Part shown: piece by piece, positions 1 to 6,129 of the stretch
Layout: each line of letters begins with the position of its first letter
Numbering within the stretch: position 1 is the stretch's first letter
Assembly (NCBI GenBank): GCA_014238475.1
Contig: JABAAZ010000008.1
Coordinates: 1 to 8,938, forward strand
DNA: 8,938 bases
Reading direction: 5' to 3'
DNA from: Candidatus Paceibacter sp.
Lineage (GTDB): Bacteria; Patescibacteriota; Minisyncoccia; Phycocordibacterales; JABAAK01
Translations under genes and position numbers: made by a program
The notes under the pieces: model-generated
Told to the model about the DNA's origin: nothing
Seen by the model: only the letters and a program-made list of their open reading frames with translations
The model's database searches: none

Positions 1-1
1 G

Positions 2-223
2 TCTCACGGACAAAAACACACAGAAAGGTCTCCTGGATCTATTGGTGGAGGTCTTCGGTGTAGAGTGCCAAAAGGTGTAAAAATGGCAGGTAGGATGGGC
101 GGAGAGAGGATAACTATAAAAGGATTGGAGATTGTGCTTACGGACAAAGACTCTAATAAAATTTTAATAAAAGGTTCTTTGCCAGGGAAAAAAGGAACAT
201 TGATTGAAGTTAAAACATTATAA
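2..223 (+). CDS. rplC: 50S ribosomal protein L3 (uL3), C-terminal 73 residues, 5' end outside window
   Basis: Partial gene entering from the left edge, open from base 2 and ending in TAA. uL3 is one of the first proteins to bind 23S rRNA and reaches toward the peptidyl-transferase centre. The visible part matches the conserved C-terminal half: SHG at residues 1-3, PGSIGGG at 11-17, then KMAGRMGGERIT at 27-38 and the closing beta barrel with KGSLPGKKG. In E. coli the loop after SIG reads QNQ and contains Gln150, which PrmB methylates; here it reads GGLR and has no glutamine. It is followed 5 nt later by rplD, as in standard S10 operons. The TAATAA stop context gives two tandem in-frame stops. 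Identification is secure from sequence and position. Confidence 0.95.
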   Translation, partial: SHGQKHTERSPGSIGGGLRCRVPKGVKMAGRMGGERITIKGLEIVLTDKDSNKILIKGSLPGKKGTLIEVKTL

Positions 224-228
224 TAAAT

Positions 229-1065
229 ATGAAAACAGAAGCACCACTATATACAAAAGAAGCAAAGAAGATTTCAAAAATGGTTTCCTTACCTATTGAT
301 ATATTTACATCAGAGTGGAACAAAGATTTAATTCAGCAAGTTATTGTATCACTGACTTCAAACCAAAGACAAAGAACAGCACACACAAAAGGAAGGTCAG
401 AGGTAAGAGGTGGTGGTAAAAAACCATACAGACAAAAAGGCACAGGTCGAGCGAGACACGGGTCCATACGATCTCCGCTATGGGTAGGAGGTGGTGTCAC
501 CTTTGGTCCAACAAACGAAAAAGATTATTCAAAAAAAATAAACAAAAAAATGAGAGCAAAAGCTCTTTCTGCAGTGCTTTCAAAAAAACTAGAAGAAAAA
601 ACTGTGGCTTGCGTAGAAGATATGAAATTAGAGTCACCAAAAACAAAAATCGCAGCAAAAATACTATCTACAATAAAAAAAGATTTTGGACAAAAAGAAC
701 AAACAAACACTTTAGTAGTTTTGCCACAAAAAAATATTATGCAATCAAAAAGTTGGTCCAACTTACACAGATTGTTTTTGACTGATATAGATACTTTAAA
801 TGCACTTGATGTATTTCGTCACACTACTATTATATTTGTAAGCCCGGAGGAGTGTATGGAAAAATTATCGGACAGATTGTCAGAAAAAATAAATAAACAA
901 ACAACACCAAAAGAAAAAAAAGAAACAAAATCTACTTCGATTAAAAAAACAGCTATAAAAAGTAAAAAAATAGCAAAAAAGAAAGTGGTAAAAAAAGTGT
1001 CTAAAAAGAAAGTAGTAAAGAAAGCGGTAAAAAAAGTTGCAAAAAAACAGTCAAAAAATAAATAA
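229..1065 (+). CDS. rplD: 50S ribosomal protein L4 (uL4) with long lysine-rich C-terminal tail
   Basis: uL4 binds 23S rRNA domain I and sends an extended loop into the exit-tunnel constriction; in E. coli it also represses its own operon. The hallmark loop is present at about residues 56-94: GRSEVRGGGKKPYRQKGTGR, then SIRSPLWVGGGVTFGP. The globular fold runs to about residue 219, matching the usual length of roughly 200-210. Residues 220-278 are an added tail with 27 lysines in 59 positions, including two tandem copies of a KKKVVKK-type nonapeptide. The start at 229 leaves 5 nt after rplC and gives a normal N-terminus. The tail resembles histone H1-like or PAKKA-type basic tails; it may contact rRNA, but that is inference. 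The frame is intact despite long A runs, such as A8 at 531-538. Confidence 0.95.
   Translation: MKTEAPLYTKEAKKISKMVSLPIDIFTSEWNKDLIQQVIVSLTSNQRQRTAHTKGRSEVRGGGKKPYRQKGTGRARHGSIRSPLWVGGGVTFGPTNEKDYSKKINKKMRAKALSAVLSKKLEEKTVACVEDMKLESPKTKIAAKILSTIKKDFGQKEQTNTLVVLPQKNIMQSKSWSNLHRLFLTDIDTLNALDVFRHTTIIFVSPEECMEKLSDRLSEKINKQTTPKEKKETKSTSIKKTAIKSKKIAKKKVVKKVSKKKVVKKAVKKVAKKQSKNK
976..1029 (+). repeat. Two tandem 27-bp coding repeats in the rplD tail
   Basis: Codons 250-258 (976-1002) and 259-267 (1003-1029) encode KKKVVKKVS and KKKVVKKAV. The two 27-nt units share the AAAAAGAAAGTxGTAAxAAA pattern and differ at only a few bases. A shorter, degenerate third copy (KKVAKK) follows. This looks like local duplication by slippage in lysine-rich coding DNA rather than a mobile repeat. 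Confidence 0.7.
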
Positions 1066-1071
1066 TAATAT

Positions 1072-1572
1072 ATGATTCTCAAAAAAATTTTTAATAAACA
1101 AGAAGAACAGGTCAAAAAAACTGATAAAGTTCAACAAACAGAAAAGAACCATTCAGAGGAACAAAAGACTGAAAATGATATCCTTTCAAAAGATAGTAAG
1201 TCACAAAACTATAAACCTGTATCTACAAAAACAAAAAGACAAAAAAGAGTCGGATTTTTACCAACACAAAAAAGAAAAACAAGTATACATATAAGTGAAG
1301 TTATTATCAGGCCACATGTGACAGAGAAATCATCTGTTATGTCAGAATCAAATATATATACATTTATAGTGAAAAAACAATCCTCTTCTTTTGATGTTTG
1401 TGCTGCTGTAAAGGAAATGTATGGTGCAGATGTTTCTTGTGTGAGGTTTGCAAAAAAAGGTCCTAAAAAAATCTCTCAAAGAAAACAAGGAAACAAAAAT
1501 CCTGGTCAAAAAAATGTTTTGAAAAAAGCGTATGTTAAAGTTAAAAAAGGTAGTAAAATTAAACTAAGTTAA
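1072..1572 (+). CDS. rplW: 50S ribosomal protein L23 (uL23) with about 74-residue N-terminal extension
   Basis: uL23 sits at the exit of the peptide tunnel and is the docking site for trigger factor and SRP. The conserved domain begins near residue 75 with SEVIIRPHVTEKS, followed by YTFIV at about 96-100, an AAVKEMYGADVSCVR helix-strand segment, and a basic stretch ending in KKAYVKVKKGSKIKLS. Most bacterial L23 proteins have about 95-100 residues; this one has 166. The excess is an N-terminal charged, low-complexity segment (K, E, Q, S and T rich) starting MILKKIFNKQ. No internal ATG gives a cleaner start, and the 6-nt spacing from rplD supports this one. N-terminal extensions on L23 occur in Patescibacteria, to my knowledge; a role at the tunnel exit is possible but unproven. 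Confidence 0.93.
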   Translation: MILKKIFNKQEEQVKKTDKVQQTEKNHSEEQKTENDILSKDSKSQNYKPVSTKTKRQKRVGFLPTQKRKTSIHISEVIIRPHVTEKSSVMSESNIYTFIVKKQSSSFDVCAAVKEMYGADVSCVRFAKKGPKKISQRKQGNKNPGQKNVLKKAYVKVKKGSKIKLS

Positions 1573-1573
1573 T

Positions 1574-2416
1574 ATGAAAAAATATAAACCAACAAACGCA
1601 GGAATAAGAGGTACGGTTATAGTGCCGTATAAAAAACTTCTGACTACAAAAAAATCAGTAAAGTCAATGACCTCTGGTTTTAAAAGAGCAAAAGGAAGAA
1701 ATAACACTGGAAGAATCACATCTAGATTTAGAGGAGGCGGACATAAAAGAAAATGGAGAGAAATAGATTTTCTGTATAATAAATTAGACATACAAGGAAA
1801 AATAGAAACAGTAGAATATGATCCAAATAGAACAGCTTTCATATCTTGTGTGTGTTATGCAGATGGTGAGAGAAGATATGTAGTAACACCAAACAATGTG
1901 TCACAGGGTGATACAATTATCACATCAGAAAATGCTCCTATTAAACCGGGTAACAGAGTAAAGTTATCAAATATACCTGGTGGAACACCTGTATACCATG
2001 TAGAGATACAAAAAGGAGGTGGAGCAAAAATAGCAAGAGGTGCTGGTATATCAGCGGAGATACTCGGACATGATGAGAAATATACACAACTAAAAATGCC
2101 ATCATCTGAGTTGAAGAAAGTACAATCATCGGGGTTTGCATCAATAGGACAGATAAGTAACGACGGGCACAAACTAAGAAATCTAGGAAAAGCTGGTCGT
2201 TCAAGATGGCTTGGGAGAAGGCCAAAAGTAAGAGGTTCTGCCATGAATGCAGTAGATCACCCATTTGGAGGAGGTGAAGGAAAAGCAAGCAGAGGTAGGA
2301 AAAGACAAGTAACCAAATGGGGTAAGCCATCTGGAAAAGGACAAAAAACAAGAAAACCAAAAAAATACTCAAATAAATCACTTATAAGAAGAAGAAAAGT
2401 TGGTAAAAAAAAGTAA
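1574..2416 (+). CDS. rplB: 50S ribosomal protein L2 (uL2)
   Basis: uL2 is essential for subunit association and peptidyl-transferase activity and lies close to the catalytic 23S rRNA. At 280 residues it has the usual length (about 273-278). The RNA-binding N-terminal part has GRNNTGRITSRFRGGGHKRK at 41-60; the C-terminal signature is VRGSAMNAVDHPFGGGEGK at 219-237, and the basic tail ends at KYSNKSLIRRRKVGKKK. The functionally important histidine in VDHP (E. coli His229) is kept. The next His of the usual bacterial HPHGGGEG is Phe231 here; HPFGGG is the form I associate with archaeal and eukaryotic L2. The start follows the rplW stop by a single T (TAATATG). The gene ends with an A8 run just before its stop. 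Confidence 0.97.
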   Translation: MKKYKPTNAGIRGTVIVPYKKLLTTKKSVKSMTSGFKRAKGRNNTGRITSRFRGGGHKRKWREIDFLYNKLDIQGKIETVEYDPNRTAFISCVCYADGERRYVVTPNNVSQGDTIITSENAPIKPGNRVKLSNIPGGTPVYHVEIQKGGGAKIARGAGISAEILGHDEKYTQLKMPSSELKKVQSSGFASIGQISNDGHKLRNLGKAGRSRWLGRRPKVRGSAMNAVDHPFGGGEGKASRGRKRQVTKWGKPSGKGQKTRKPKKYSNKSLIRRRKVGKKK

Positions 2417-2434
2417 TTTTGATAATATATAAAC

Positions 2435-2764
2435 ATGACAAGATCAATAAAAAAAGGGCCACACATAAATTACAAACTGCTTAAAAAAATAGCAGGAAAA
2501 AAACCTTCTGATGTCGGAGTGATAAATTGCTGGTGTAGAGACAGTCAGATTTCTCCTGACATGGTTGGGTTTACATTTGGTGTGCATAATGGAAAAACAC
2601 ATCAACCTGTTTTAATATCGGAGGATATGGTAGGGCACTATCTTGGAGAGTTTGCAATGACTAAAAAATTTATAAGACACGGAGGTCGTCAACAAAAAGA
2701 ATTAGAACAAAAAAAGAAAGAAGCAGAGATCGATGCGGCAAAACAAGCAAAAAAAGCAAAGTAA
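2435..2764 (+). CDS. rpsS: 30S ribosomal protein S19 (uS19) with charged C-terminal tail
   Basis: uS19 lies in the head of the small subunit with S13 and contacts the A-site finger of 23S rRNA. The family pattern is clear: RSIKKGPHI at residues 3-11, a [20 protein letters not shown] segment at 32-51 (commonly [20 protein letters not shown]), [18 protein letters not shown] at 56-73, and KKFIRHGG at 77-84. The core would end near residue 88, giving the typical length of about 90. The last 20 or so residues are an extra Lys/Glu/Ala-rich tail that may be helical. The start lies 18 nt after rplB, one of the two widest ordinary gaps; no Shine-Dalgarno is visible there. It is followed 4 nt later by rplV. 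Confidence 0.96.
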   Translation: MTRSIKKGPHINYKLLKKIAGKKPSDVGVINCWCRDSQISPDMVGFTFGVHNGKTHQPVLISEDMVGHYLGEFAMTKKFIRHGGRQQKELEQKKKEAEIDAAKQAKKAK

Positions 2765-2768
2765 TAAT

Positions 2769-3119
2769 ATGAAATCAAGTTTAAAAGATCTAAGACAACC
2801 ACCAAGAAAAGTAAGATATGTTGCTGACAGTGTCCGTGGTAAAAATGCAATGTCGGCTTGCGAAAGCTTAAGACTTTTAAATAAAAAATCTGCCGCTATA
2901 ATTTCAAAACTTATAAAGTCAGCTATATCTAACGCAAAAGACAAAAATGTTTCAAATACTGATTCTCTTATGATAAAGAAAATAATGGTAGACTCTGGTA
3001 TAACCATGATAAGAGGTAGAGCAAGAGCTATGGGAAGATCAACAAGAATAAGGAAAAGAACATCTCGTGTTTTAGTTGAACTGGAACAAAAAGAAGAAAT
3101 TAAAAATAATAAAAAGTAA
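2769..3119 (+). CDS. rplV: 50S ribosomal protein L22 (uL22)
   Basis: uL22 binds several 23S rRNA domains, and its long beta hairpin lines the exit tunnel next to L4. The 116-residue product starts MKSSLKDLRQPPRKVRYVAD, with the conserved PRK-R and RGK features; SAISNAKDK is at 51-59 and the hairpin arm is GITMIRGRARAMGRSTRIRK at 77-96. The same frame is open 12 codons further upstream (ATG at 2733) inside rpsS. The 2769 ATG is preferred because it gives the family's normal N-terminus and sits 4 nt after the rpsS stop in a TAATAATATG junction. The tail KEEIKNNKK is short and charged. Macrolide-relevant hairpin length appears normal. Confidence 0.95.
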   Translation: MKSSLKDLRQPPRKVRYVADSVRGKNAMSACESLRLLNKKSAAIISKLIKSAISNAKDKNVSNTDSLMIKKIMVDSGITMIRGRARAMGRSTRIRKRTSRVLVELEQKEEIKNNKK

Positions 3120-3120
3120 T

Positions 3121-3783
3121 ATGTCACACACAGTACACCCATACGGACAAAGGATAGGAATTTTAAACGGATGGAAATCTCAATGGTTTTCTACGAATAA
3201 AAAAGGATATAGGCAAAACGTCAAAGAAGATATAAAGGTAAGAGAGTTTTTAGCAAAAAAATTAAAAAATAATATGGTAGATGACATTCTTATAGAAAGA
3301 TTTAGAAACATGATATCTATAACCATATCAACATCAAAACCTGGTCTAGTAATCGGAAGAGATGGAATGGGTATTGAAAATATAATAAAAGACACTAAAA
3401 AAATATTAGAAAAAGCAGGTTCAAAAATGGCTGATAAATTAAAAGTGAAAGTGGAAGAAATAAAAAACTCAGAAAAAAATGCAAATCTGGTCGCAGAGCA
3501 AATAATAGAGTTATTAGAAAAAAGAATGCCTTTTCGTAGGGTTATGAAACAAACAGTTGAAAAAGTTGCTGCAAATCGTGAAGTAAAAGGAGTCAGAATA
3601 AGCCTATCTGGTCGTTTGGGAGGTGCAGATATAGCTAGAACCGAAGAAGTAAAAAGAGGATCAATACCGCTTCAAACATTGCGAGCAGAAATAAATTATA
3701 CATCTAGAAAAGCAATTTTGTCTTATGGGGCAATTGGTATCAAAGTTTGGATATACACCGGTATAAATTTTAATCAAAAATAA
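3121..3783 (+). CDS. rpsC: 30S ribosomal protein S3 (uS3)
   Basis: uS3 is at the mRNA entry channel, where it contributes to helicase activity with S4 and S5. The 220-residue protein begins MSHTVHPYGQRIGILNGWKS, close to the usual GQKVHPxGFRLGI start. The KH type II domain contains the nucleic-acid-binding GxxG as GRDG at 79-82 within KPGLVIGRDGMGIE. The C-terminal domain carries the strong signature GRLGGADIARTEEVKRGSIP at 164-183 and YGAIGIKVWIY at 202-212. An ATG at 3076 would add 15 residues overlapping rplV; 3121 is chosen because it follows the rplV stop by one T and starts at the conserved N-terminus. Length and motifs are normal. Confidence 0.97.
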   Translation: MSHTVHPYGQRIGILNGWKSQWFSTNKKGYRQNVKEDIKVREFLAKKLKNNMVDDILIERFRNMISITISTSKPGLVIGRDGMGIENIIKDTKKILEKAGSKMADKLKVKVEEIKNSEKNANLVAEQIIELLEKRMPFRRVMKQTVEKVAANREVKGVRISLSGRLGGADIARTEEVKRGSIPLQTLRAEINYTSRKAILSYGAIGIKVWIYTGINFNQK

Positions 3784-3786
3784 TAT

Positions 3787-4209
3787 ATGTTACTCTCACC
3801 TAAAAAAGTTAAATATAGAAAATGGCAAAAAGCGAGATGCAATCGCAAAAGAATACTTATGCCAACAAAAGGAAGTAATGTTTGCTTTGGTGATTACGGA
3901 ATACAAGCAATTACAAAAGCTCGTATCTCTTCACATCACATAGAAGCAACTAGACGAGTCGTTGTTAAAACAATAGGAAAAGATGCTCGTATGTGGATCC
4001 GTATATTTCCAGACAGACCATACACCAAAAAGCCAAGTGAAGTTGGTATGGGCAAAGGAAAAGGGAATCCAGAAGGTTTTGAGGTGGAAATCCTTCCAGG
4101 AAAAATAATATATGAATTTTCTGGTGTAACAGAAGAGGTGGCAAGTGAGACAGCAAGAAAATGTGGAAAGAAATTACCACTAAAAGTAAAAATAACAAAA
4201 AGAGATTAA
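3787..4209 (+). CDS. rplP: 50S ribosomal protein L16 (uL16)
   Basis: uL16 is a late-assembly protein near the A-site tRNA and the peptidyl-transferase centre. The 140 residues fit the family (about 136-144). Features seen are an N-terminal MLLSPKKVKYRKWQKAR, FGDYGIQA at 34-41, IEATRR at 52-57, the segment MWIRIFPDRPYTKKP at 69-83, and the MGKGKGNPEGF loop at 88-98. In E. coli the residue just before MGKGKG is Arg81, which the oxygenase RoxA (YcfD) hydroxylates; here that position is Gly87, so the modification site is absent. The start is 3 nt after rpsC. The stop overlaps the next ATG by one base (TAATG), implying translational coupling to rpmC. Confidence 0.97.
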   Translation: MLLSPKKVKYRKWQKARCNRKRILMPTKGSNVCFGDYGIQAITKARISSHHIEATRRVVVKTIGKDARMWIRIFPDRPYTKKPSEVGMGKGKGNPEGFEVEILPGKIIYEFSGVTEEVASETARKCGKKLPLKVKITKRD

Positions 4210-4436
4210 TGAAAAAATCAGAACTAAAAAAGAAAAATCCAAAAGATTTTAATAAAAAAATACAGGAATTAAAGAAAGCTTGTTGTGAATATAGGATCAC
4301 AGTTGATGCAAAAGACAGTAAATTCAACAAGAAACTTACAAAAAAAACAATAGCGAGGATGAAGACTATACAAAACATGGTACCTGCAGCAAATAAACCA
4401 AAAGAGACAACAGAACTATCAAAAAAGTCAAAATAA
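4209..4436 (+). CDS. rpmC: 50S ribosomal protein L29 (uL29)
   Basis: uL29 sits beside L23 at the tunnel exit. The 75-residue product is a two-helix protein: MKKSELKKKNPKDFNKKIQE, a helix with the unusual pair KKACCEYR at 22-29, and the family signature KKTIARMKTIQNM at 45-57. A 17-residue polar tail follows, making it slightly longer than the common 60-70 residues. The frame is open back to an ATG at 4161 inside rplP, but that would add 16 residues without similarity. The ATG at 4209 overlaps the rplP stop (TAATG) and gives the standard start. Position between rplP and rpsQ is canonical. Sequence similarity is weaker than for its neighbours, as is usual for this small protein. Confidence 0.92.
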   Translation: MKKSELKKKNPKDFNKKIQELKKACCEYRITVDAKDSKFNKKLTKKTIARMKTIQNMVPAANKPKETTELSKKSK

Positions 4437-4454
4437 CTGTAATATATTAAATAT

Positions 4455-4697
4455 ATGGAAAAACAAGAAACAAATAAAAAAACATTAAAAGGAAAAGTGA
4501 TTTCAAATAAAATGAAAGATACTATTGTTGTTTCTGTCTCTAGATTTTTTAAAGTACCAAAGTATGGAAAGTATGTAAAGAAAGAAAAAAAATATCAAGC
4601 ACATACAAAAAATAATCACGAGATAGGTGAGGAAGTACTTATATCAGAGTGTAGGCCTGTATCAAAAAATAAAAAATTTCAAGTAATAAAAAATTAA
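4455..4697 (+). CDS. rpsQ: 30S ribosomal protein S17 (uS17)
   Basis: uS17 is a primary 16S rRNA binder, an OB-fold protein in the body of the small subunit. The 80 residues match the family: LKGKVISNKMKDTIVVSVSR at 11-30, VPKYGKYVKKEKKYQAH at 34-50, and the signature IGEEVLISECRPVSKNKKF at 57-75. Only the N-terminal eight residues are variable. It starts 18 nt after rpmC; the spacer is pure AT except for one C and one G and has no Shine-Dalgarno. It ends one T before the rplN start. Nothing odd is seen in length or motifs. Confidence 0.97.
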   Translation: MEKQETNKKTLKGKVISNKMKDTIVVSVSRFFKVPKYGKYVKKEKKYQAHTKNNHEIGEEVLISECRPVSKNKKFQVIKN

Positions 4698-4698
4698 T

Positions 4699-5070
4699 AT
4701 GATACAACCAGAAACAATTTTAAGAATAACAGATAACTCAGGAGCAAAAATAGTAAAAGTTTTCAAAATTTTGGGTGGCAGTAAAAGAAGGTATGCTCGA
4801 ATAGGTGACTTGGTAGTCATGTCAGTTTTGTCAGTTGAACCAAGAAAAAATATAAAGAAAAAAGAAGTTGTTCGTGGTGTAATAGTAAGACAAAGACAAC
4901 CTTTCCGAAGAAAAGATGGTTCTTATATAAGATTTGATGAAAATGCTGCTGTTATAGTTGATCCAAAAAAGAAAGAGCCGCAAGCAACTCGTGTCTTTGG
5001 ACCAATACCTCGTGAATTATCAGAGAGAGGTTATACTAAAATAATTTCACTAGCACCGGAAGTCGTATAA
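4699..5070 (+). CDS. rplN: 50S ribosomal protein L14 (uL14)
   Basis: uL14 lies on the intersubunit face, forms bridges to 16S rRNA with L19, and is the docking site of the silencing factor RsfS. At 123 residues it has the standard length (about 122). Diagnostic parts are MIQPETILRITDNSGAK at 1-17, LGGSKRRYARIGD at 25-37, VVRGVIVRQRQPFRRKDGSY at 57-76, IRFDENAAVIVD at 77-88, TRVFGPIPREL at 97-107, and the terminal KIISLAPEVV. It marks the start of the spc half of the cluster, but only one base separates it from rpsQ, so there is no room here for a separate spc promoter of the E. coli type. Confidence 0.98.
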   Translation: MIQPETILRITDNSGAKIVKVFKILGGSKRRYARIGDLVVMSVLSVEPRKNIKKKEVVRGVIVRQRQPFRRKDGSYIRFDENAAVIVDPKKKEPQATRVFGPIPRELSERGYTKIISLAPEVV

Positions 5071-5081
5071 AGAGTATCAAT

Positions 5082-5384
5082 ATGTATATAAAAAAAGGAG
5101 ACAAAGTTAAAATAATTTGCGGGAAATATAAAAACAAAGAATCAACTGTCTTAAAAGTCATCCGTGGAGAAGGTCGTGTAATAGTAAAGGATATCAATAT
5201 AGTAACAAGTCACCATAAAAAAACAGCACAATCACAAGGTGGAATAACAAAAAAAGAACGTCCTATTGATATTTCCAACGTAGCTTTGATTGACCCTTCA
5301 TCAAAAAAACCAACTCGTATAAAAATCAAAAAAGAAGGAGGAAAAAAAATTAGAATATCTTGTAGGAGTGGAAAAGAAATATAA
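5082..5384 (+). CDS. rplX: 50S ribosomal protein L24 (uL24)
   Basis: uL24 is one of the initiators of large-subunit assembly and later sits near the tunnel exit. The 100-residue protein has an N-terminal KOW motif at about 3-30 (KKGDKVKIICGKYKNKE), then a GEGRVIVKDINIVTSHHKK segment at 29-47. The GGITKKERPIDISNVALIDP segment at 53-72 follows; this corresponds to the GGI-x-EAPIHxSNV pattern of the family. A basic C-terminus with KKPTRIKIKKEGGKKIR closes it. The start lies 11 nt after rplN and is preceded by CAAT rather than a Shine-Dalgarno. It is followed after 2 nt by rplE. Confidence 0.96.
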   Translation: MYIKKGDKVKIICGKYKNKESTVLKVIRGEGRVIVKDINIVTSHHKKTAQSQGGITKKERPIDISNVALIDPSSKKPTRIKIKKEGGKKIRISCRSGKEI

Positions 5385-5386
5385 TC

Positions 5387-5947
5387 ATGAATAAAATAGC
5401 AAACATTAAAGACAAAATAACACTTTCCTTTGATAACCTTAAAGAAAAATTAGGGTGGAAAAATAAAATGCAAATTATAAAAATACAGAAAGTTATTCTT
5501 TCTGTTGGAGTGGGAAAAATTCGAAAAGATAAAAGAAAACTTGAAGTAATAGAAGATCGATTGAAAAAAATAACAGGGCAAAAACCTATGTCAACAAAAG
5601 CAAAGCGACCAATCGCAGCTTACAAACTAAGAGCAGGTGAAGTTATAGGATATTGTGTAACTCTAAGAGGAGAGAACATGTATGCATTTTTGGATAAATT
5701 AATAAACATAACATTACCAAGAACAAAAGATTTTTTAGGAATAAGTAAAAAATCAGTTGACAGTATGGGAAATCTAAATATAGGTGTAAGAGAGCACACA
5801 GTTTTTCTTGAAACGTCAGATGAAGAGGTTATGAATGTTTTTGGGTTGTGTATAACAGTAGTATCAAGTGCAGAAAATAAAAATGATGCAATAGATTTTT
5901 TTGCTGAGGTTGGATTTCCTTTTGAAAAAAAACCAAAAATTAAATAA
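5387..5947 (+). CDS. rplE: 50S ribosomal protein L5 (uL5)
   Basis: uL5 binds 5S rRNA together with L18 and contacts P-site tRNA and S13. The 186-residue product matches the family throughout: IQKVILSVGVGK at 33-44, GQKPMSTKAKRPIAAYKLR at 64-82, VTLRGENMYAFLDKL at 91-105, LPRTKDFLGISKKSVDSMGN at 110-129, and GVREHTVF at 133-140. It closes with FGLCITVVSSA and FPFEKKPKIK. It is a few residues longer than the E. coli protein (179), with the difference at the ends. It is the last gene before the 276-nt gap. In E. coli the S8 protein represses the spc mRNA at the rplE start; no equivalent site could be recognised at this start. Confidence 0.97.
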   Translation: MNKIANIKDKITLSFDNLKEKLGWKNKMQIIKIQKVILSVGVGKIRKDKRKLEVIEDRLKKITGQKPMSTKAKRPIAAYKLRAGEVIGYCVTLRGENMYAFLDKLINITLPRTKDFLGISKKSVDSMGNLNIGVREHTVFLETSDEEVMNVFGLCITVVSSAENKNDAIDFFAEVGFPFEKKPKIK

Positions 5948-5968
5948 ATTTTAATAAAATCATTATAA

Positions 5969-6021
5969 ACAAAGTATTTTTGCGGATTTTGTAAAAACAC
6001 AGATTTTATTTTTCTATTTTT
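5969..6021 (+). terminator. Possible weak terminator or attenuator after rplE
   Basis: Two competing AU-rich hairpins can be drawn: 5969-5975 with 5986-5992, and 5974-5981 with 5993-6000 (one mismatch). The second is followed by a T-rich tract, ATTTTATTTTTCTATTTTT, at 6003-6021. The geometry is that of an intrinsic terminator, but the stems contain almost no G-C pairs, so any termination would be partial. It lies 21 nt after the rplE stop and upstream of the promoter at 6093, where a terminator would make sense. AT-rich DNA yields such structures by chance. Confidence 0.25.
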
Positions 6022-6038
6022 AGGCGAAACACTTTCTG

Positions 6039-6062
6039 AGTAAACATTGTTTATTACGTAAT
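6039..6062. promoter_or_regulatory. Two abutting palindromes upstream of the rpsN promoter (possible protein-binding site)
   Basis: An inverted repeat TAAAC-ATT-GTTTA occupies 6041-6053, extendable by a G-T and an A-T pair to 6039-6055. It shares its last base with a perfect 10-bp palindrome, ATTACGTAAT, at 6053-6062. The pair lies 31 bp upstream of the -35 hexamer at 6093, a position compatible with an activator or repressor site. No known operator is recognised, and chance occurrence in AT-rich DNA is a real alternative. Confidence 0.25.
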
Positions 6063-6092
6063 CTGACTGGCATCGAGTGCAATAAAATAGAT

Positions 6093-6122
6093 TTGACTAA
6101 AAAGACATTATTTTGTTATTAT
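6093..6122 (+). promoter_or_regulatory. Predicted sigma70-type promoter for rpsN and downstream genes
   Basis: TTGACT at 6093-6098 (five of six matches to the -35 consensus) is separated by 18 bp from TATTAT at 6117-6122 (five of six matches to TATAAT). Transcription would be expected to start near 6129-6130, leaving a leader of about 95 nt before rpsN. It lies in the only long intergenic gap of the window. A shifted -10 (TTATAC at 6119) is possible but has a poorer 20-bp spacing. An ATCTGACT at 6061-6068 repeats the -35 region 32 bp upstream but has no good -10 partner. Confidence 0.6.
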
Positions 6123-6129
6123 ACAAGTA

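Noticed and set aside
531..538. A8 runs (531-538 in rplD, 2405-2412 in rplB) as programmed frameshift or sequencing-error sites
   Set aside because: The conserved frame continues unbroken on both sides in rplD, and in rplB the run is just before the stop with a normal protein length. No alternative product is supported.
480..785. Second + strand frame of 101 codons inside rplD
   Set aside because: It is out of frame within the conserved L4 core, with lysine-rich, low-complexity translation and no family similarity.
1855..2244. Long antisense ORF of 129 codons opposite rplB, and similar minus-strand frames throughout
   Set aside because: They lie fully inside conserved ribosomal genes. Their Phe/Leu/Ser-rich translations are what A-rich lysine codons give when read in reverse, and they have no recognisable domain.
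2733..2768. Upstream in-frame ATG for rplV, and likewise at 3076 for rpsC and 4161 for rpmC
   Set aside because: Each extension overlaps the preceding gene and adds non-conserved residues; the downstream ATG gives the family's standard N-terminus and the typical stop-start junction.
5978..6046. Remnant of a zinc-type S14 (a CGFC-like tetrapeptide is encoded around 5981-5992)
   Set aside because: The flanking translation has no other S14 residues and soon meets stops; a lone CxxC is not enough.
6040..6092. tRNA or other structured RNA gene in the rplE-rpsN gap
   Set aside because: No cloverleaf, T-loop consensus or acceptor stem could be built on either strand.
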